Of a DNA stretch of 64,000 nucleotides, positions 18,243-27,452 are shown piece by piece. Origin of the DNA: Blattabacterium cuenoti (lineage in GTDB: Bacteria; Bacteroidota; Bacteroidia; Flavobacteriales; Blattabacteriaceae); assembly GCF_014251655.1 (NCBI RefSeq), contig NZ_CP059225.1, forward strand, positions 251,854 through 315,853, given 5' to 3'. The number at the start of each line of letters is the position of its first letter. The first letter of the stretch is position 1. The position numbers and the translations under genes are program-made. Below the pieces are notes generated by a model. The model was not told the DNA's origin. It saw only the letters and a program-made list of their open reading frames with translations, and ran no database searches.

Positions 18243-19622
18243 ATGGAATATCAAGATATAGCTATAGGGCTTGACGTGGGGACGACGAAGATTGTAGCTA
18301 TGGTAGGAAGGAGAAATGAATACAATAAGATAGAGATCTTAGGGATAGGTAGATCTAAAAGTATAGGCGTTCATATAGGAGTTGTAAACAATATAACTCA
18401 AACCATTGAAGCGATTCGTGAAGCAGTATCGGAAGCAGAACATAGTTCTGGTTTAAAAATAAAAGAAGTTATTGTTGGAATAGCAGGGCAACACATTAGA
18501 AGTCTTCAACATAATGATTATATTAATAGACTAGATTTTGAAAATGTTATCAATCAAAAAGATATACAAAAATTAATAGATCAAGTTCATAAACTGGTAA
18601 TGTTACCAGGAGAAGAAATCATTCATGTTCTTCCACAAGAATATAAAGTAGATAGTCAATCAGAAATAGGAGAACCCATCGGGATGTATGGAAGTCGTTT
18701 AGAAGCAAATTTTCATGTAGTAGTAGGACAAATTTCTTCTATTCGTAATATTGGAAGATGTGTAAAGGCTGCAGGATTGAATTTGTCTGGAATGACTTTA
18801 GAACCTTTAGCTTCTGCAGAAGCTGTATTAAGTACAGAAGAAAGAGAAGCTGGGGTCGCTTTAGTGGATATAGGAGGAGGCACTACGGATATTGCTATAT
18901 TTAAAGATAATATTATTCGTCATACCTCTGTTATCCCTTTTGGAGGAAATGTGATTACTGAAAATATTAAAACAGATTGTTTAATCATAGAACGTCAAGC
19001 AGAATTACTAAAGATAAAATTTGGATCTGCATGGCCTGGAGAAAATAAAGAAACAGAAATTGTTTGCATACCTGGGTTAAGAGGTAGAGCCCCTAAAGAA
19101 ATTTCTTTAAAAGATCTTTCCCAAATTATTCATGGACGAGTATGTGAAATTTTGGAACAAGTCAATGTAGAAATAAAAAATTATGGAAATGAAGAACAAA
19201 AGAAAAGACTTATAGCAGGATTAGTTATGACAGGAGGGGGGTCTCAACTAAAACATATTCGTCCTTTAACAGAATACATTACTGGGATGGATGTACGGAT
19301 AGGGTATTCTAATGAACACATTGCAGGAATGGAAAACGGTATTATAAGTAATCCAGAGTATGCTACCTCTATAGGTTTAGTTATCAAAGGGTTAAGTGAT
19401 AAAAAAAAACATTTTTGTACTACAGTAGATATGGGACATAAACATGATGAAAATCATACTTCTGAGTTTATTTCTACTAAATTTTATAATCAAAATCGTA
19501 GATCAAATTATGATGAAAGCTCGGATCATTCTTTCAAAAAGAAAAAAAATAAAAAAAAATCAAAATCTTTTCTTGAGATTTGGGCAGATAAGTTCCGTCA
19601 AATATTGAATGATACAGAATAA
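18243..19622 (+). CDS. ftsA: Cell division protein FtsA
   Basis: FtsA is an actin-fold ATPase that tethers FtsZ to the membrane. Seen are phosphate-1 GLDVGTTKIVAMVG, the 1C subdomain, phosphate-2 VDIGGGTTDIAIF and the adenosine loop MTGGGSQLKHI. After a linker rich in Lys and Ser, the C-terminus has an amphipathic segment FLEIWADKFRQIL, a good membrane-targeting helix. 459 residues; 6 bases separate it from ftsZ. Confidence 0.97.
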   Translation: MEYQDIAIGLDVGTTKIVAMVGRRNEYNKIEILGIGRSKSIGVHIGVVNNITQTIEAIREAVSEAEHSSGLKIKEVIVGIAGQHIRSLQHNDYINRLDFENVINQKDIQKLIDQVHKLVMLPGEEIIHVLPQEYKVDSQSEIGEPIGMYGSRLEANFHVVVGQISSIRNIGRCVKAAGLNLSGMTLEPLASAEAVLSTEEREAGVALVDIGGGTTDIAIFKDNIIRHTSVIPFGGNVITENIKTDCLIIERQAELLKIKFGSAWPGENKETEIVCIPGLRGRAPKEISLKDLSQIIHGRVCEILEQVNVEIKNYGNEEQKKRLIAGLVMTGGGSQLKHIRPLTEYITGMDVRIGYSNEHIAGMENGIISNPEYATSIGLVIKGLSDKKKHFCTTVDMGHKHDENHTSEFISTKFYNQNRRSNYDESSDHSFKKKKNKKKSKSFLEIWADKFRQILNDTE

Positions 19623-19628
19623 TAAACA

Positions 19629-21002
19629 ATGAAAAAAGAAGATTTCATACAAAAAAAAGAGAATATTCAGTTTGAAATTACTAAAAATCGTTCAGCTGCA
19701 ATCAAAGTAATTGGAGTAGGTGGGGGAGGAAGTAATGCTTTAAGTCATATGTTTGAACAAGGAATTACTGGAGTTGATTTTATAGCATGTAATACAGATG
19801 CACAAGCGTTAAATAACAATCCAGTTCCTGTTAAAATTCAATTAGGAGCTTCTATCACAGAAGGATTAGGTGCTGGAGCAGATCCAGAAGTAGGAGAAAA
19901 GGCAGCGTTAGAAAGTCTAGAAGAAATAAAAAGTATTTTAGATTCTAATACTAAAATGACCTTTATTACAGCAGGAATGGGTGGAGGAACAGGGACAGGA
20001 GCTGCTCCGATTATTGCAGGAATTTCTAAAAAAGAAAAAGGAATCCTAACTGTAGGAATCGTTACTATTCCATTTCACTTTGAAGGAAAAATGAGATTAC
20101 AACAGGCTCAAAAAGGAATCGAAGCATTAAGAAAAAATGTAGATTCTCTTATTGTTATTAATAATGATAAATTGAGAGAACTATATGGAAATCTAGGATT
20201 TAAAGCAGGATTTGCTAAAGCAGATGAAGTTTTAACCACTGCAGCTAAGGGTATTGCAGAAGTTATTACTCACCATTATAAACAAAATATAGATTTAAGA
20301 GATACTAGGACCGTCCTTAAAGAAAGTGGGACGGCTATTATGGGGTCAGCTATTTCTGTAGGAGAAAATAGAGCGAAAGAAGCGGTTGTACAAGCCTTAG
20401 ACTCTCCATTATTAAATGATAATAAGATTACAGGTGCCAAAAATGTTCTTTTACTTATTGTTTCAGGAAGAATAGAAATTACTATAGATGAAATAGGGGT
20501 TATTAGTGATTATATACAAGCCGAAGCAGGAAACAATGCCAATATTATTATGGGAATAGGAGAAGACGAAAGTTTAGAAGAAAGTATTTCAGTAACTATA
20601 GTAGCTACAGGATTCCCTACAGAAGTACAACGATCTATTAATCAAGAAGAAAAAAAAATATTCCATAGGTTGGAAGAACCTTATGCACAAAAATTAAACA
20701 AAACAGAAGAAATTCATTCTTATTCTAAGAGAATAGATGATCCTTATTCTTCTACTGAAAAAACTTATTCAATACATTCAGAAAAATATTCTTATAATAA
20801 TAAGAAGAACAAGGAAAATTTATCATTAAATCAAAAAAACATTTTTAATCAGGCTATTAATTCAAATTCTAATTTTTTTATAGAAAAAAAAAAGAAGAAA
20901 AAATATATGTTGGAAGATAATTTTGATCTTCCCATTTCATATAAAAATAATGAAAAAATATTCAAGAAACGTACTCATAAGAAAGAAAATAATCAAAAAT
21001 AA
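19629..21002 (+). CDS. ftsZ: Cell division GTPase FtsZ
   Basis: This is the tubulin-like Z-ring GTPase. The N-terminal GVGGGGSNAL, the G-box GGGTGTGAAP (about residues 117-126) and the T7 loop with NIIMGIGED are present. The globular core ends near residue 335; the tail is a long Lys/Asn/Ser-rich linker with a 10-A run at 20884-20893 read in frame. The short conserved C-terminal peptide is not obvious to me in the last residues (KKENNQK). It closes the division cluster. Confidence 0.97.
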   Translation: MKKEDFIQKKENIQFEITKNRSAAIKVIGVGGGGSNALSHMFEQGITGVDFIACNTDAQALNNNPVPVKIQLGASITEGLGAGADPEVGEKAALESLEEIKSILDSNTKMTFITAGMGGGTGTGAAPIIAGISKKEKGILTVGIVTIPFHFEGKMRLQQAQKGIEALRKNVDSLIVINNDKLRELYGNLGFKAGFAKADEVLTTAAKGIAEVITHHYKQNIDLRDTRTVLKESGTAIMGSAISVGENRAKEAVVQALDSPLLNDNKITGAKNVLLLIVSGRIEITIDEIGVISDYIQAEAGNNANIIMGIGEDESLEESISVTIVATGFPTEVQRSINQEEKKIFHRLEEPYAQKLNKTEEIHSYSKRIDDPYSSTEKTYSIHSEKYSYNNKKNKENLSLNQKNIFNQAINSNSNFFIEKKKKKKYMLEDNFDLPISYKNNEKIFKKRTHKKENNQK

Positions 21003-21045
21003 ATAGTAGTAAATTATTAAATGATTTTTAAAAATTTTTTGTACT

Positions 21046-22455
21046 ATGGAATATCCTACTATACCTAAAGGAACCAGAGATTTTTCATTCGTTGAAATGC
21101 GTAAACGAAATTATTTAATTCAAACTATTCGAAAACAATTTGAACTATTTGGTTTTTATCCTATAAAAACTCCTTCTTTTGAAAATATTTCTACTTTGAT
21201 TGGTAAATATGGAAAAGAAGGCGATTATTTAATGTTTAAATTACTTCATTCAGGTCATTTATTAAAAAAAAGAATTTTTGATTTTGTTAAAAAGATTAAT
21301 AATAATAAAAAAAATATAGATGACGTATCACAATTTTTAATTGAACACATAGCTAACAAAGCCCTTCGATATGATTTAACGGTCCCTTTTGTGCGTTATG
21401 TAGTCATGCATAAAAACGAAATTGTTTTTCCTTTTAAAAGATATCAAATTCAGCCAGTATGGCGTGCAGATAAACCTCAAAAAGAAAGATTCAGAGAGTT
21501 TTATCAATGTGACGCAGATATCATATCATACTCTTGGTCCTTATGGGAAGAAATAGAATTGATTCAACTTTGTGACGATATTTTTACAAAATTGAATTTA
21601 CCTATTATTATTTATATAAACCATAGGGATATATTAGGAGGATTAGTTGAAATGTCTGGTATAGAAAATAATTTATGGAAAGATTTTACGATTTCTCTAG
21701 ATAAATGGAATAAAATTGGACGAGATTTAGTAAAAAAAGAAATGATGCAAAAAGGTATTTCATCTCAATCATTTGAGAAAATAGCATTTTTTTTCGATAT
21801 GAAAGAAAATTTTTATAAAAAAAAAGAATATTTAACGGAAGCCTTTAGAAATTTGAAACAAGGAAAGAAAGGGATCGAAGCCCTTAGTTTTATTCATAAT
21901 AATATAAATAACATTTCTTTACAAAACACTCAATTAGAATGGAAAATTTCTTTAGCTAGAGGAATGAACTATTATACAGGCACCATTTTAGAAATTGTAC
22001 CAAATAGTAGTTCTCATCATTCAATTTCTATTGGAGGAGGAGGAAGATATGATCAATTATCTGATTTATTTGGAATGAAAAATATCTCTGGAGTAGGAGT
22101 TTCTTTAGGGTTAGATAGGATTTATTTAGCCATGGATAAAAAAGATTTGTTTCAAACTATTTCTAATTATCCTTCAAAAGTTTTATTTATTAATTTTGGA
22201 GATGAAGAAGTTTTGTATGCATATAAAATGATAAAAATTTTTAGAAAAAAAGGTATTTCTACACAATTGTATCCTAATGCAGTGAAAATAGGAAAACAAA
22301 TGAGATATGCCAATGATAACAATATCCCATTTGCTATTAGTATAGGAAAAAATGAAATCAAGGAAAAAAAAATAAAAGTCAAAGATCTTCAAAAAAGAAT
22401 AGAAAAAGAATACGATAATATATATGATATCGTAAATCAATTAAAATCGTTATAA
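21046..22455 (+). CDS. hisS: Histidyl-tRNA synthetase
   Basis: This is a class II synthetase of 469 residues. Visible are PKGTRDF at the N-terminus, motif 2 (RYQIQPVWRAD... RFREFYQCD), the histidine loop GGGGRYDQL and motif 3 GVGVSLGLDRI, followed by an anticodon-binding domain. It follows ftsZ after 43 bases. Its substrate tRNA-His is encoded at 44029-44104. The 3' end overlaps the convergent pnuC by 6 bases. Confidence 0.97.
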   Translation: MEYPTIPKGTRDFSFVEMRKRNYLIQTIRKQFELFGFYPIKTPSFENISTLIGKYGKEGDYLMFKLLHSGHLLKKRIFDFVKKINNNKKNIDDVSQFLIEHIANKALRYDLTVPFVRYVVMHKNEIVFPFKRYQIQPVWRADKPQKERFREFYQCDADIISYSWSLWEEIELIQLCDDIFTKLNLPIIIYINHRDILGGLVEMSGIENNLWKDFTISLDKWNKIGRDLVKKEMMQKGISSQSFEKIAFFFDMKENFYKKKEYLTEAFRNLKQGKKGIEALSFIHNNINNISLQNTQLEWKISLARGMNYYTGTILEIVPNSSSHHSISIGGGGRYDQLSDLFGMKNISGVGVSLGLDRIYLAMDKKDLFQTISNYPSKVLFINFGDEEVLYAYKMIKIFRKKGISTQLYPNAVKIGKQMRYANDNNIPFAISIGKNEIKEKKIKVKDLQKRIEKEYDNIYDIVNQLKSL

Positions 22456-23088
22456 AATTTTATTGATCGCTTTTTTTTTCCAAATAAAGTATCCTACTAC
22501 AGCAAATAATACAAGAATAATAAATAAAAATCCTGTCAATACAAAACCTTTACAAAAATAAATAGGAACAGAAATAATGTTTCCAACCATCCAAAATATC
22601 CAATTTTCTACTTTTTTTATAGACATTTGATACATACCAGAAAAGTAAATTCCTGTTGTAAATACATCCATCCAATCATAATGGGTTTGTAACTTTCCAT
22701 AAAATAAATAAACTACTATACTAAAAATACAGGTGAAAAAAAATAAGATAGAGGTGTAAAAATAATCTTTTTTATTGCAAAAAGTGATAATTTTTTTACC
22801 TTCATATTTATCCTCTTTTTTTCCCCACGTATACCATCCATAAAAGCTCATTAACGTATAATACACATTGATAATAAAATCACCGTAAAGATAAGTGATA
22901 AAAGTTAAATAACTATATATCATAGTACTTACTATTCCTATTGGATACAACCATATATTATTCTTTTGAGCAAAAAGAACACTACATACTGTAAATATTA
23001 CAGCTGAAAATTCTAAAATTATATGAAAAACACTGGTATTATAATAGGGATGTAAAAATAGATCTATCCAATCTTTTATCAGATTCAT
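22450..23088 (-). CDS. pnuC: PnuC-family nicotinamide riboside transporter
   Basis: This is a small polytopic membrane protein (212 residues, about seven hydrophobic helices) of the PnuC facilitator family. The SFYGWYTWGKKE and WMDVFTTGIYFSG stretches, with conserved Trp/Tyr/Gly spacing, and the terminal NWIFWMVGNIISVPIY are typical. It would import nicotinamide riboside for NAD synthesis. Its start overlaps the upstream phosphopantetheinyl transferase stop by 4 bases, so the two are cotranscribed. Confidence 0.9.
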   Translation of the reverse strand: MNLIKDWIDLFLHPYYNTSVFHIILEFSAVIFTVCSVLFAQKNNIWLYPIGIVSTMIYSYLTFITYLYGDFIINVYYTLMSFYGWYTWGKKEDKYEGKKIITFCNKKDYFYTSILFFFTCIFSIVVYLFYGKLQTHYDWMDVFTTGIYFSGMYQMSIKKVENWIFWMVGNIISVPIYFCKGFVLTGFLFIILVLFAVVGYFIWKKKAINKIL

Positions 23089-23723
23089 TTCTTTTTTAAG
23101 TCTATAATATAAACTAAATAATATTCTTCTATTTTTCTATAAAAAGCATAAAACTTCTTGCTATAATAATTTGTTATAATCCAACATGATATACAACTAT
23201 CATTTTTAATGCAAAAAGGAGAAACTTTATAATGATTTAAAAAACTATAAAATATTCCACCTTTTAGTTTATACAAACTTTCTTTAATTCCCCATATAAT
23301 ATGTAAATAATCTTTCTCATAATTTTGATTAATAAAAATAGATTCATCATCTCGAATAAATTTTTTTTTGATTTTAATTATTTTATTATCTTTTCGTGAT
23401 TTTTCAATATCTATTCCTATATGATAAGAGCTTATGGCTATAGCTATTTTTTCAAAGGAATGACTAAAAGATATATTTTTACCACCTAAAGGAAAAAGAA
23501 AAGGATTTCTTTTTTCATTATAAAAAACATTCATTTTTATCCCTATATATCTTAGAGCATAACGGATCCCTAAAAATTCTATTTTTCGTTGTTTTGATAG
23601 AGATAAGAAAAACATTTTGTCTTTTTTGGAAAGGATTATTTTTTCTAAAAACATAGTTTCTGAAAACTTATTCCAGTTAAAAACTATAACATGTGTATGA
23701 TTATAAGTGGAAAATAAATTCAT
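23085..23723 (-). CDS. 4'-phosphopantetheinyl transferase superfamily protein
   Basis: This is an Sfp/AcpT-type enzyme that transfers the phosphopantetheine arm from CoA to acyl carrier protein. The two family motifs are clear: IGIDIEK (Mg-binding Asp and Glu) at about residues 101-107 and WGIKESLYK (Glu, Lys) near 147-155. Length of 212 residues suits the Sfp-like rather than the 120-residue AcpS class. It presumably activates the ACP used with FabI. First gene of a two-gene unit with pnuC. Confidence 0.88.
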   Translation of the reverse strand: MNLFSTYNHTHVIVFNWNKFSETMFLEKIILSKKDKMFFLSLSKQRKIEFLGIRYALRYIGIKMNVFYNEKRNPFLFPLGGKNISFSHSFEKIAIAISSYHIGIDIEKSRKDNKIIKIKKKFIRDDESIFINQNYEKDYLHIIWGIKESLYKLKGGIFYSFLNHYKVSPFCIKNDSCISCWIITNYYSKKFYAFYRKIEEYYLVYIIDLKKK

Positions 23724-23790
23724 TTTGATAATTTTTATTTAAATCTATCCTTTTTTTTGTACTATTGCGAAAAATAGTATTCTATTCATC

Positions 23791-24801
23791 ATGAAAGAAA
23801 AAATTGAAAAGGCATTGAAAAATGTTATTATTAATGATAATAATATTATTGAATCTGATTTGGTAAAGAAAATAGATTGGTCCAATAAAAAAATAATTAT
23901 TTATTTGAGTTTAGATAATCCAACAATGCATTTTAAAAAAAAACTAATAAGAGATATAACCCTTTCTATAAAAAATAAAAATATATTATATCCAATATGT
24001 GTAAAAATAGAGGAAGCCAATACAAAAAAAATGAAACCTATTATCAAAAATATAATAGCTGTAGCTTCTGGAAAAGGAGGAGTTGGAAAATCTACAATAG
24101 CAACTAATATTGCTGTTTCTTTGGTTCAAATGGGATTTCATGTAGGATTATTAGATGCCGATATTTATGGTCCTTCTATTCCATTAATGTTTGATATTAA
24201 AGAAAAAGACATTTCTTCCACTAGAAGTCATCATCCTAATCATAGGATGATAAATCCTATTATTCGTTATGGTGTTAAAATTATATCTATAGGTTTTTTC
24301 TCAAAATATGGAGAAGCTATTGTTTGGAGAGGCCCCATGGTAACTAAAGTTTTTAGACAATTTATGCACCAAACCGATTGGGGAGAATTAGATTTTTTAA
24401 TTGTAGATTTACCACCAGGAACAGGAGATATACACCTATCTCTTTTACAAGAAATTTCATTAAAAGGAATTGTTCTAGTTAGTACATCTCAAAAGATAGC
24501 ATTATATGACGTGAATAGATCTGTAGGAATGTTTCGTATTGAATCTATTTATGTTCCAATACTTGGAATTATAGAAAATATGTCTTATTTTATTCAAAAT
24601 GAAAAGAAATATTTTCTTTTTGGAAAAGATGGAGTAAAAAATTTTTCCAAAGAAATGAACCTTTTTTTTATTGGAGAAATTCCTCTGTTACAAAACATAC
24701 AAGAATATTCAGATCTAGGAATTCCTGTTGTTTTAGAAAACGATTATATTAGAAATATTTTTATAGGAATTACAAAAAATATCATAAATCAATTATCCTA
24801 G
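23791..24801 (+). CDS. mrp: Mrp/NBP35-family P-loop ATPase (Fe-S carrier)
   Basis: Mrp/ApbC proteins hold and deliver Fe-S clusters. An N-terminal MIP18/DUF59 domain (about residues 1-80) precedes the deviant Walker A SGKGGVGKST, the DADIYGPSIP switch and DLPPGTGD. The segment after IENMSYF, where many Mrp proteins have CPxC cluster ligands, has no cysteine; I recall other flavobacterial Mrp proteins being like this. 336 residues. Confidence 0.93.
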   Translation: MKEKIEKALKNVIINDNNIIESDLVKKIDWSNKKIIIYLSLDNPTMHFKKKLIRDITLSIKNKNILYPICVKIEEANTKKMKPIIKNIIAVASGKGGVGKSTIATNIAVSLVQMGFHVGLLDADIYGPSIPLMFDIKEKDISSTRSHHPNHRMINPIIRYGVKIISIGFFSKYGEAIVWRGPMVTKVFRQFMHQTDWGELDFLIVDLPPGTGDIHLSLLQEISLKGIVLVSTSQKIALYDVNRSVGMFRIESIYVPILGIIENMSYFIQNEKKYFLFGKDGVKNFSKEMNLFFIGEIPLLQNIQEYSDLGIPVVLENDYIRNIFIGITKNIINQLS

Positions 24802-24811
24802 TTTTTTTTTA

Positions 24812-25603
24812 TCAAAAAATTTTGATAAAATCTTTGATGATTAATATTAGAAGAGATATAGATTTTTCCATTTTTTGAATAAATGATTTCATAAAATTAT
24901 CGTGAATATTCATTTTTGTATCTTCCATTAGAATAATAGACATGGCAAATACTCTCAAATTCATACATCTAGCTATTATAACATCTTTTACAATATCCAT
25001 TCCAATACTATCTCCACCCATAGATCGTATCATTGCATATTCCGCATAGGTTTTATAATTTGAATAAGGAAAAGCGACATAGATTCCTTTTTGTATGATA
25101 ATGTTATGATTCATAGCTATAGTTTCTGCTATTTCTATCATTTTTTTATCATATGGTTCTGTAATATCAAAAAATCTATTTTTTATAAATTTTTTGATGT
25201 TAGGATTTTCCGGAAATAAATTGATATGATCTTTCACCAACATAACATCTCCCATTTTATAATTAGGATTCACTCCTCCAGAAATATTAATCAGTATTAA
25301 TTTATCTATCCCTATATTTTTACATAAAATAATAGTGAAGTTGGACCAGTTTTTTTCTTCATAAAAAGGTTCTATTAAAAATACTACATTTTTACCTTCT
25401 ACTTGACCAAATAAAAATTTTCCATATAAATTTTTTGTAGAAAAAAGAGGAATTTCTTCATAAGAAATGCATATAGGATTTTGTATTTCCTCTATAAATT
25501 TATCAAATAAATTTCCTAATAATAAAATACCAAAATCAGGTTTTTCTTTGATTTTTTTTTGTATATATTGTTTTGATTTTTCTAAAATCATAGTCATTGA
25601 CAT
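24812..25603 (-). CDS. punA: Purine nucleoside phosphorylase
   Basis: This trimeric-type phosphorylase of 263 residues cleaves (deoxy)inosine and guanosine to base and ribose-1-phosphate. Recognised are GILLLGN (in place of the usual GSGLG), the ISGGVNPNYKMGDVMLVKDHINL block and the substrate motif MIRSMGGDSIGMDIVKDVI, slightly altered from the usual MxGADxVGMST form. This variation makes the exact substrate less certain. It ends 10 bases from the convergent mrp. Confidence 0.85.
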   Translation of the reverse strand: MSMTMILEKSKQYIQKKIKEKPDFGILLLGNLFDKFIEEIQNPICISYEEIPLFSTKNLYGKFLFGQVEGKNVVFLIEPFYEEKNWSNFTIILCKNIGIDKLILINISGGVNPNYKMGDVMLVKDHINLFPENPNIKKFIKNRFFDITEPYDKKMIEIAETIAMNHNIIIQKGIYVAFPYSNYKTYAEYAMIRSMGGDSIGMDIVKDVIIARCMNLRVFAMSIILMEDTKMNIHDNFMKSFIQKMEKSISLLILIIKDFIKIF

Positions 25604-25666
25604 AAATTCAAGTTTTTATCAAATTATATGAAATGGAATATCCCAATAATTTTTTCATTTATTTAC

Positions 25667-26704
25667 TTATCGTATAATATTTACTTCTTTTGATAAAAAA
25701 ATACCAAATTTTTTGTTGATGCATTTTATTATTTTTTTAGAAAAAGAATATATATCCATTCCACTAGCTTTTCCATAATTGACTAAAATTATAGGTTGTT
25801 TTTTGTATGTTCCCACATTTCCAATTTTTTTTCCTTTCCATCCTATATTTTCAATTAATGAGTTAGCAGATAATTTTATTTTATCATTAGAAATATCATA
25901 CCCCATAATATTGGGATATTTATATTTTATATTTTTAAAATCTAATATTTTTACTATAGGATTCAAAAAAAAACTACCAGCATTTCCAATTTGTTTTGGA
26001 TTAGGAATTTTTCTACGTCTAATATTAAAAATGGCCTTACTTAAATCATGAATAGTAGGTTTTTTAATATTCATATTTTCTAATTCTTTTTTTATTCCTA
26101 CATAGGAAGTATTCAATTTATTATATTTTTTTTTTAAAATAAAAGAAACAGATAGAATAAGAAATTTGTTTTTGTAATGATAATGCTTAAAAAACGAATC
26201 ACGATATTTTAGCTGGCATTCTTCATGTGTAAATTCTATGATTTTTCTATTATTCGTTTCATATGCTTGTACTTTTAGTAAAGTATCTTTTATTTCTACT
26301 CCATATGCTCCAATATTTTGAATTGGAGAAGCTCCAACAGTTCCAGGAATCCATGATAAATTTTCTAAACCACTAAATCCTTTTTTAATAGTCCACTTTA
26401 CAAATTCATTCCAGTTTTCTCCAGCAAAAGCTTGAACAATAACTTGATTATCATCTTCTTTTATTACTTTTTTTCCTTTGATTCCTATTTTCATTACTAA
26501 TCCAGGATAATAATTTTTCAAAAAAAGAATATTACTACCATTTCCCAAAAAAAGTTTAGGAATAGATGGATACAGATAAAAAATTTTTTTTACTTCTTCT
26601 ATACTTTTCACTTCTATAAAATAATGAGCATAGACATTTATTCCAAATGTATTTAATTTTTTTAGAGAAAAATTTGTTTTAATAAACATGTAAAAATATT
26701 TCAT
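25667..26704 (-). CDS. murB: UDP-N-acetylenolpyruvoylglucosamine reductase
   Basis: MurB is the flavoenzyme that completes UDP-MurNAc. The FAD-binding stretch FLGNGSNILF, the PGTVGASPIQNIGAYG motif, the Lys/Arg-rich RRRKIPNP and the Ser in GNAGSFFLNP with the final EV pair match type I MurB. 345 residues, starting MKYFYMFIKTNFSL; a start at 26689 is an alternative. It supplies the substrate of MurC. Confidence 0.95.
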   Translation of the reverse strand: MKYFYMFIKTNFSLKKLNTFGINVYAHYFIEVKSIEEVKKIFYLYPSIPKLFLGNGSNILFLKNYYPGLVMKIGIKGKKVIKEDDNQVIVQAFAGENWNEFVKWTIKKGFSGLENLSWIPGTVGASPIQNIGAYGVEIKDTLLKVQAYETNNRKIIEFTHEECQLKYRDSFFKHYHYKNKFLILSVSFILKKKYNKLNTSYVGIKKELENMNIKKPTIHDLSKAIFNIRRRKIPNPKQIGNAGSFFLNPIVKILDFKNIKYKYPNIMGYDISNDKIKLSANSLIENIGWKGKKIGNVGTYKKQPIILVNYGKASGMDIYSFSKKIIKCINKKFGIFLSKEVNIIR

Positions 26705-26785
26705 AAATACACAAATACAATTTTGTACGTAAATATTGTAATGATTAAATTTATCTATAAAAATATTATAAAATTGTTATTCTTT

Positions 26786-27067
26786 ATGAAAAGAGGAGGA
26801 AGTTTTTTTTTAGGAGTTATTATAGGAACCATGGCTGGTTTAATGGTAGGAATTTTATTATCTTCAAGAAAAGAGGATAAAATAAAAAATATATTAGGAA
26901 AAAAAACAGAAGAACTAAGAGATAATTTACAGGAAATTAGTAAAAAAATTGGACAAAAAGTACATAGAATTAAATCAGACTTTGAATCTAGATGGAAATC
27001 AAAAAGAAGAATAAAAGATAAAATAAAAGATAAAATGGATCAAGTAGAAGATGAACTAGGAACTTAA
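26786..27067 (+). CDS. YtxH-domain small membrane protein
   Basis: This protein has a glycine-rich hydrophobic helix near the N-terminus (FFLGVIIGTMAGLMVGILLS) followed by a long charged coiled-coil tail. This is the YtxH/gas-vesicle-like architecture often found beside a holin-like protein in flavobacteria. I choose ATG 26786 (MKRGGSFF), giving 93 residues; the frame could extend to a TTG at 26723 but the extra residues are not family-like. Function unknown, possibly an envelope stress protein. Confidence 0.75.
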   Translation: MKRGGSFFLGVIIGTMAGLMVGILLSSRKEDKIKNILGKKTEELRDNLQEISKKIGQKVHRIKSDFESRWKSKRRIKDKIKDKMDQVEDELGT

Positions 27068-27102
27068 TAAATTTTTATTTTTTATAGTTATAGATTTATA
27101 GG

Positions 27103-27438
27103 ATGTTTTTTATTTTTATTAGAAATTTTATTCATAGAAAATGGGCTATTATTAAGAATAAGATAATGAGAGAATTGATTTACATCATGACAGATATTTT
27201 TTTTTATTTTTTTCTATTGATATTTTGCATTATTATTTTTTTTTCATCAAGTCTATCATTATGTTTTTTCCTTTCTTTTTATTTGAAAAATTATGTTTTG
27301 GGATTTGGAATTTTAACTATTTTATATTTTTTTATCTTTCTTTTTATATTTCTTTTTTGTAAAAGAATTATAAGATTTTTTATCAGAAATTTATTAAATA
27401 AATCCATTCCTAAAATTTTTGATAAAAAAAGGCATTGA
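27103..27438 (+). CDS. Holin-like (phage holin superfamily III/YqjE-type) membrane protein
   Basis: This 111-residue protein has a basic N-terminus and two strong transmembrane helices (about residues 33-58 and 66-92) followed by a basic tail. It resembles the 'phage holin family' proteins that follow YtxH genes in flavobacterial genomes; this is not evidence of a phage. ATG 27103 lies 35 bases after the YtxH stop. Function is unknown. Confidence 0.65.
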   Translation: MFFIFIRNFIHRKWAIIKNKIMRELIYIMTDIFFYFFLLIFCIIIFFSSSLSLCFFLSFYLKNYVLGFGILTILYFFIFLFIFLFCKRIIRFFIRNLLNKSIPKIFDKKRH

Positions 27439-27452
27439 GTTCTTTATGGATT

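Noticed and set aside
22183..22440. Hydrophobic antisense frame within hisS resembling a membrane protein
   Set aside because: Antisense of A-rich Lys codons yields Phe/Leu-rich frames throughout this genome; there is no start context or conservation.
26723..26785. TTG-initiated N-terminal extension of the YtxH protein
   Set aside because: The extra residues are not family-like; MKRGG at 26786 matches the usual start.
27103..27438. Prophage remnant because of a holin-like protein
   Set aside because: Holin-family small membrane proteins beside YtxH are ordinary in flavobacteria, and no other phage gene is near.
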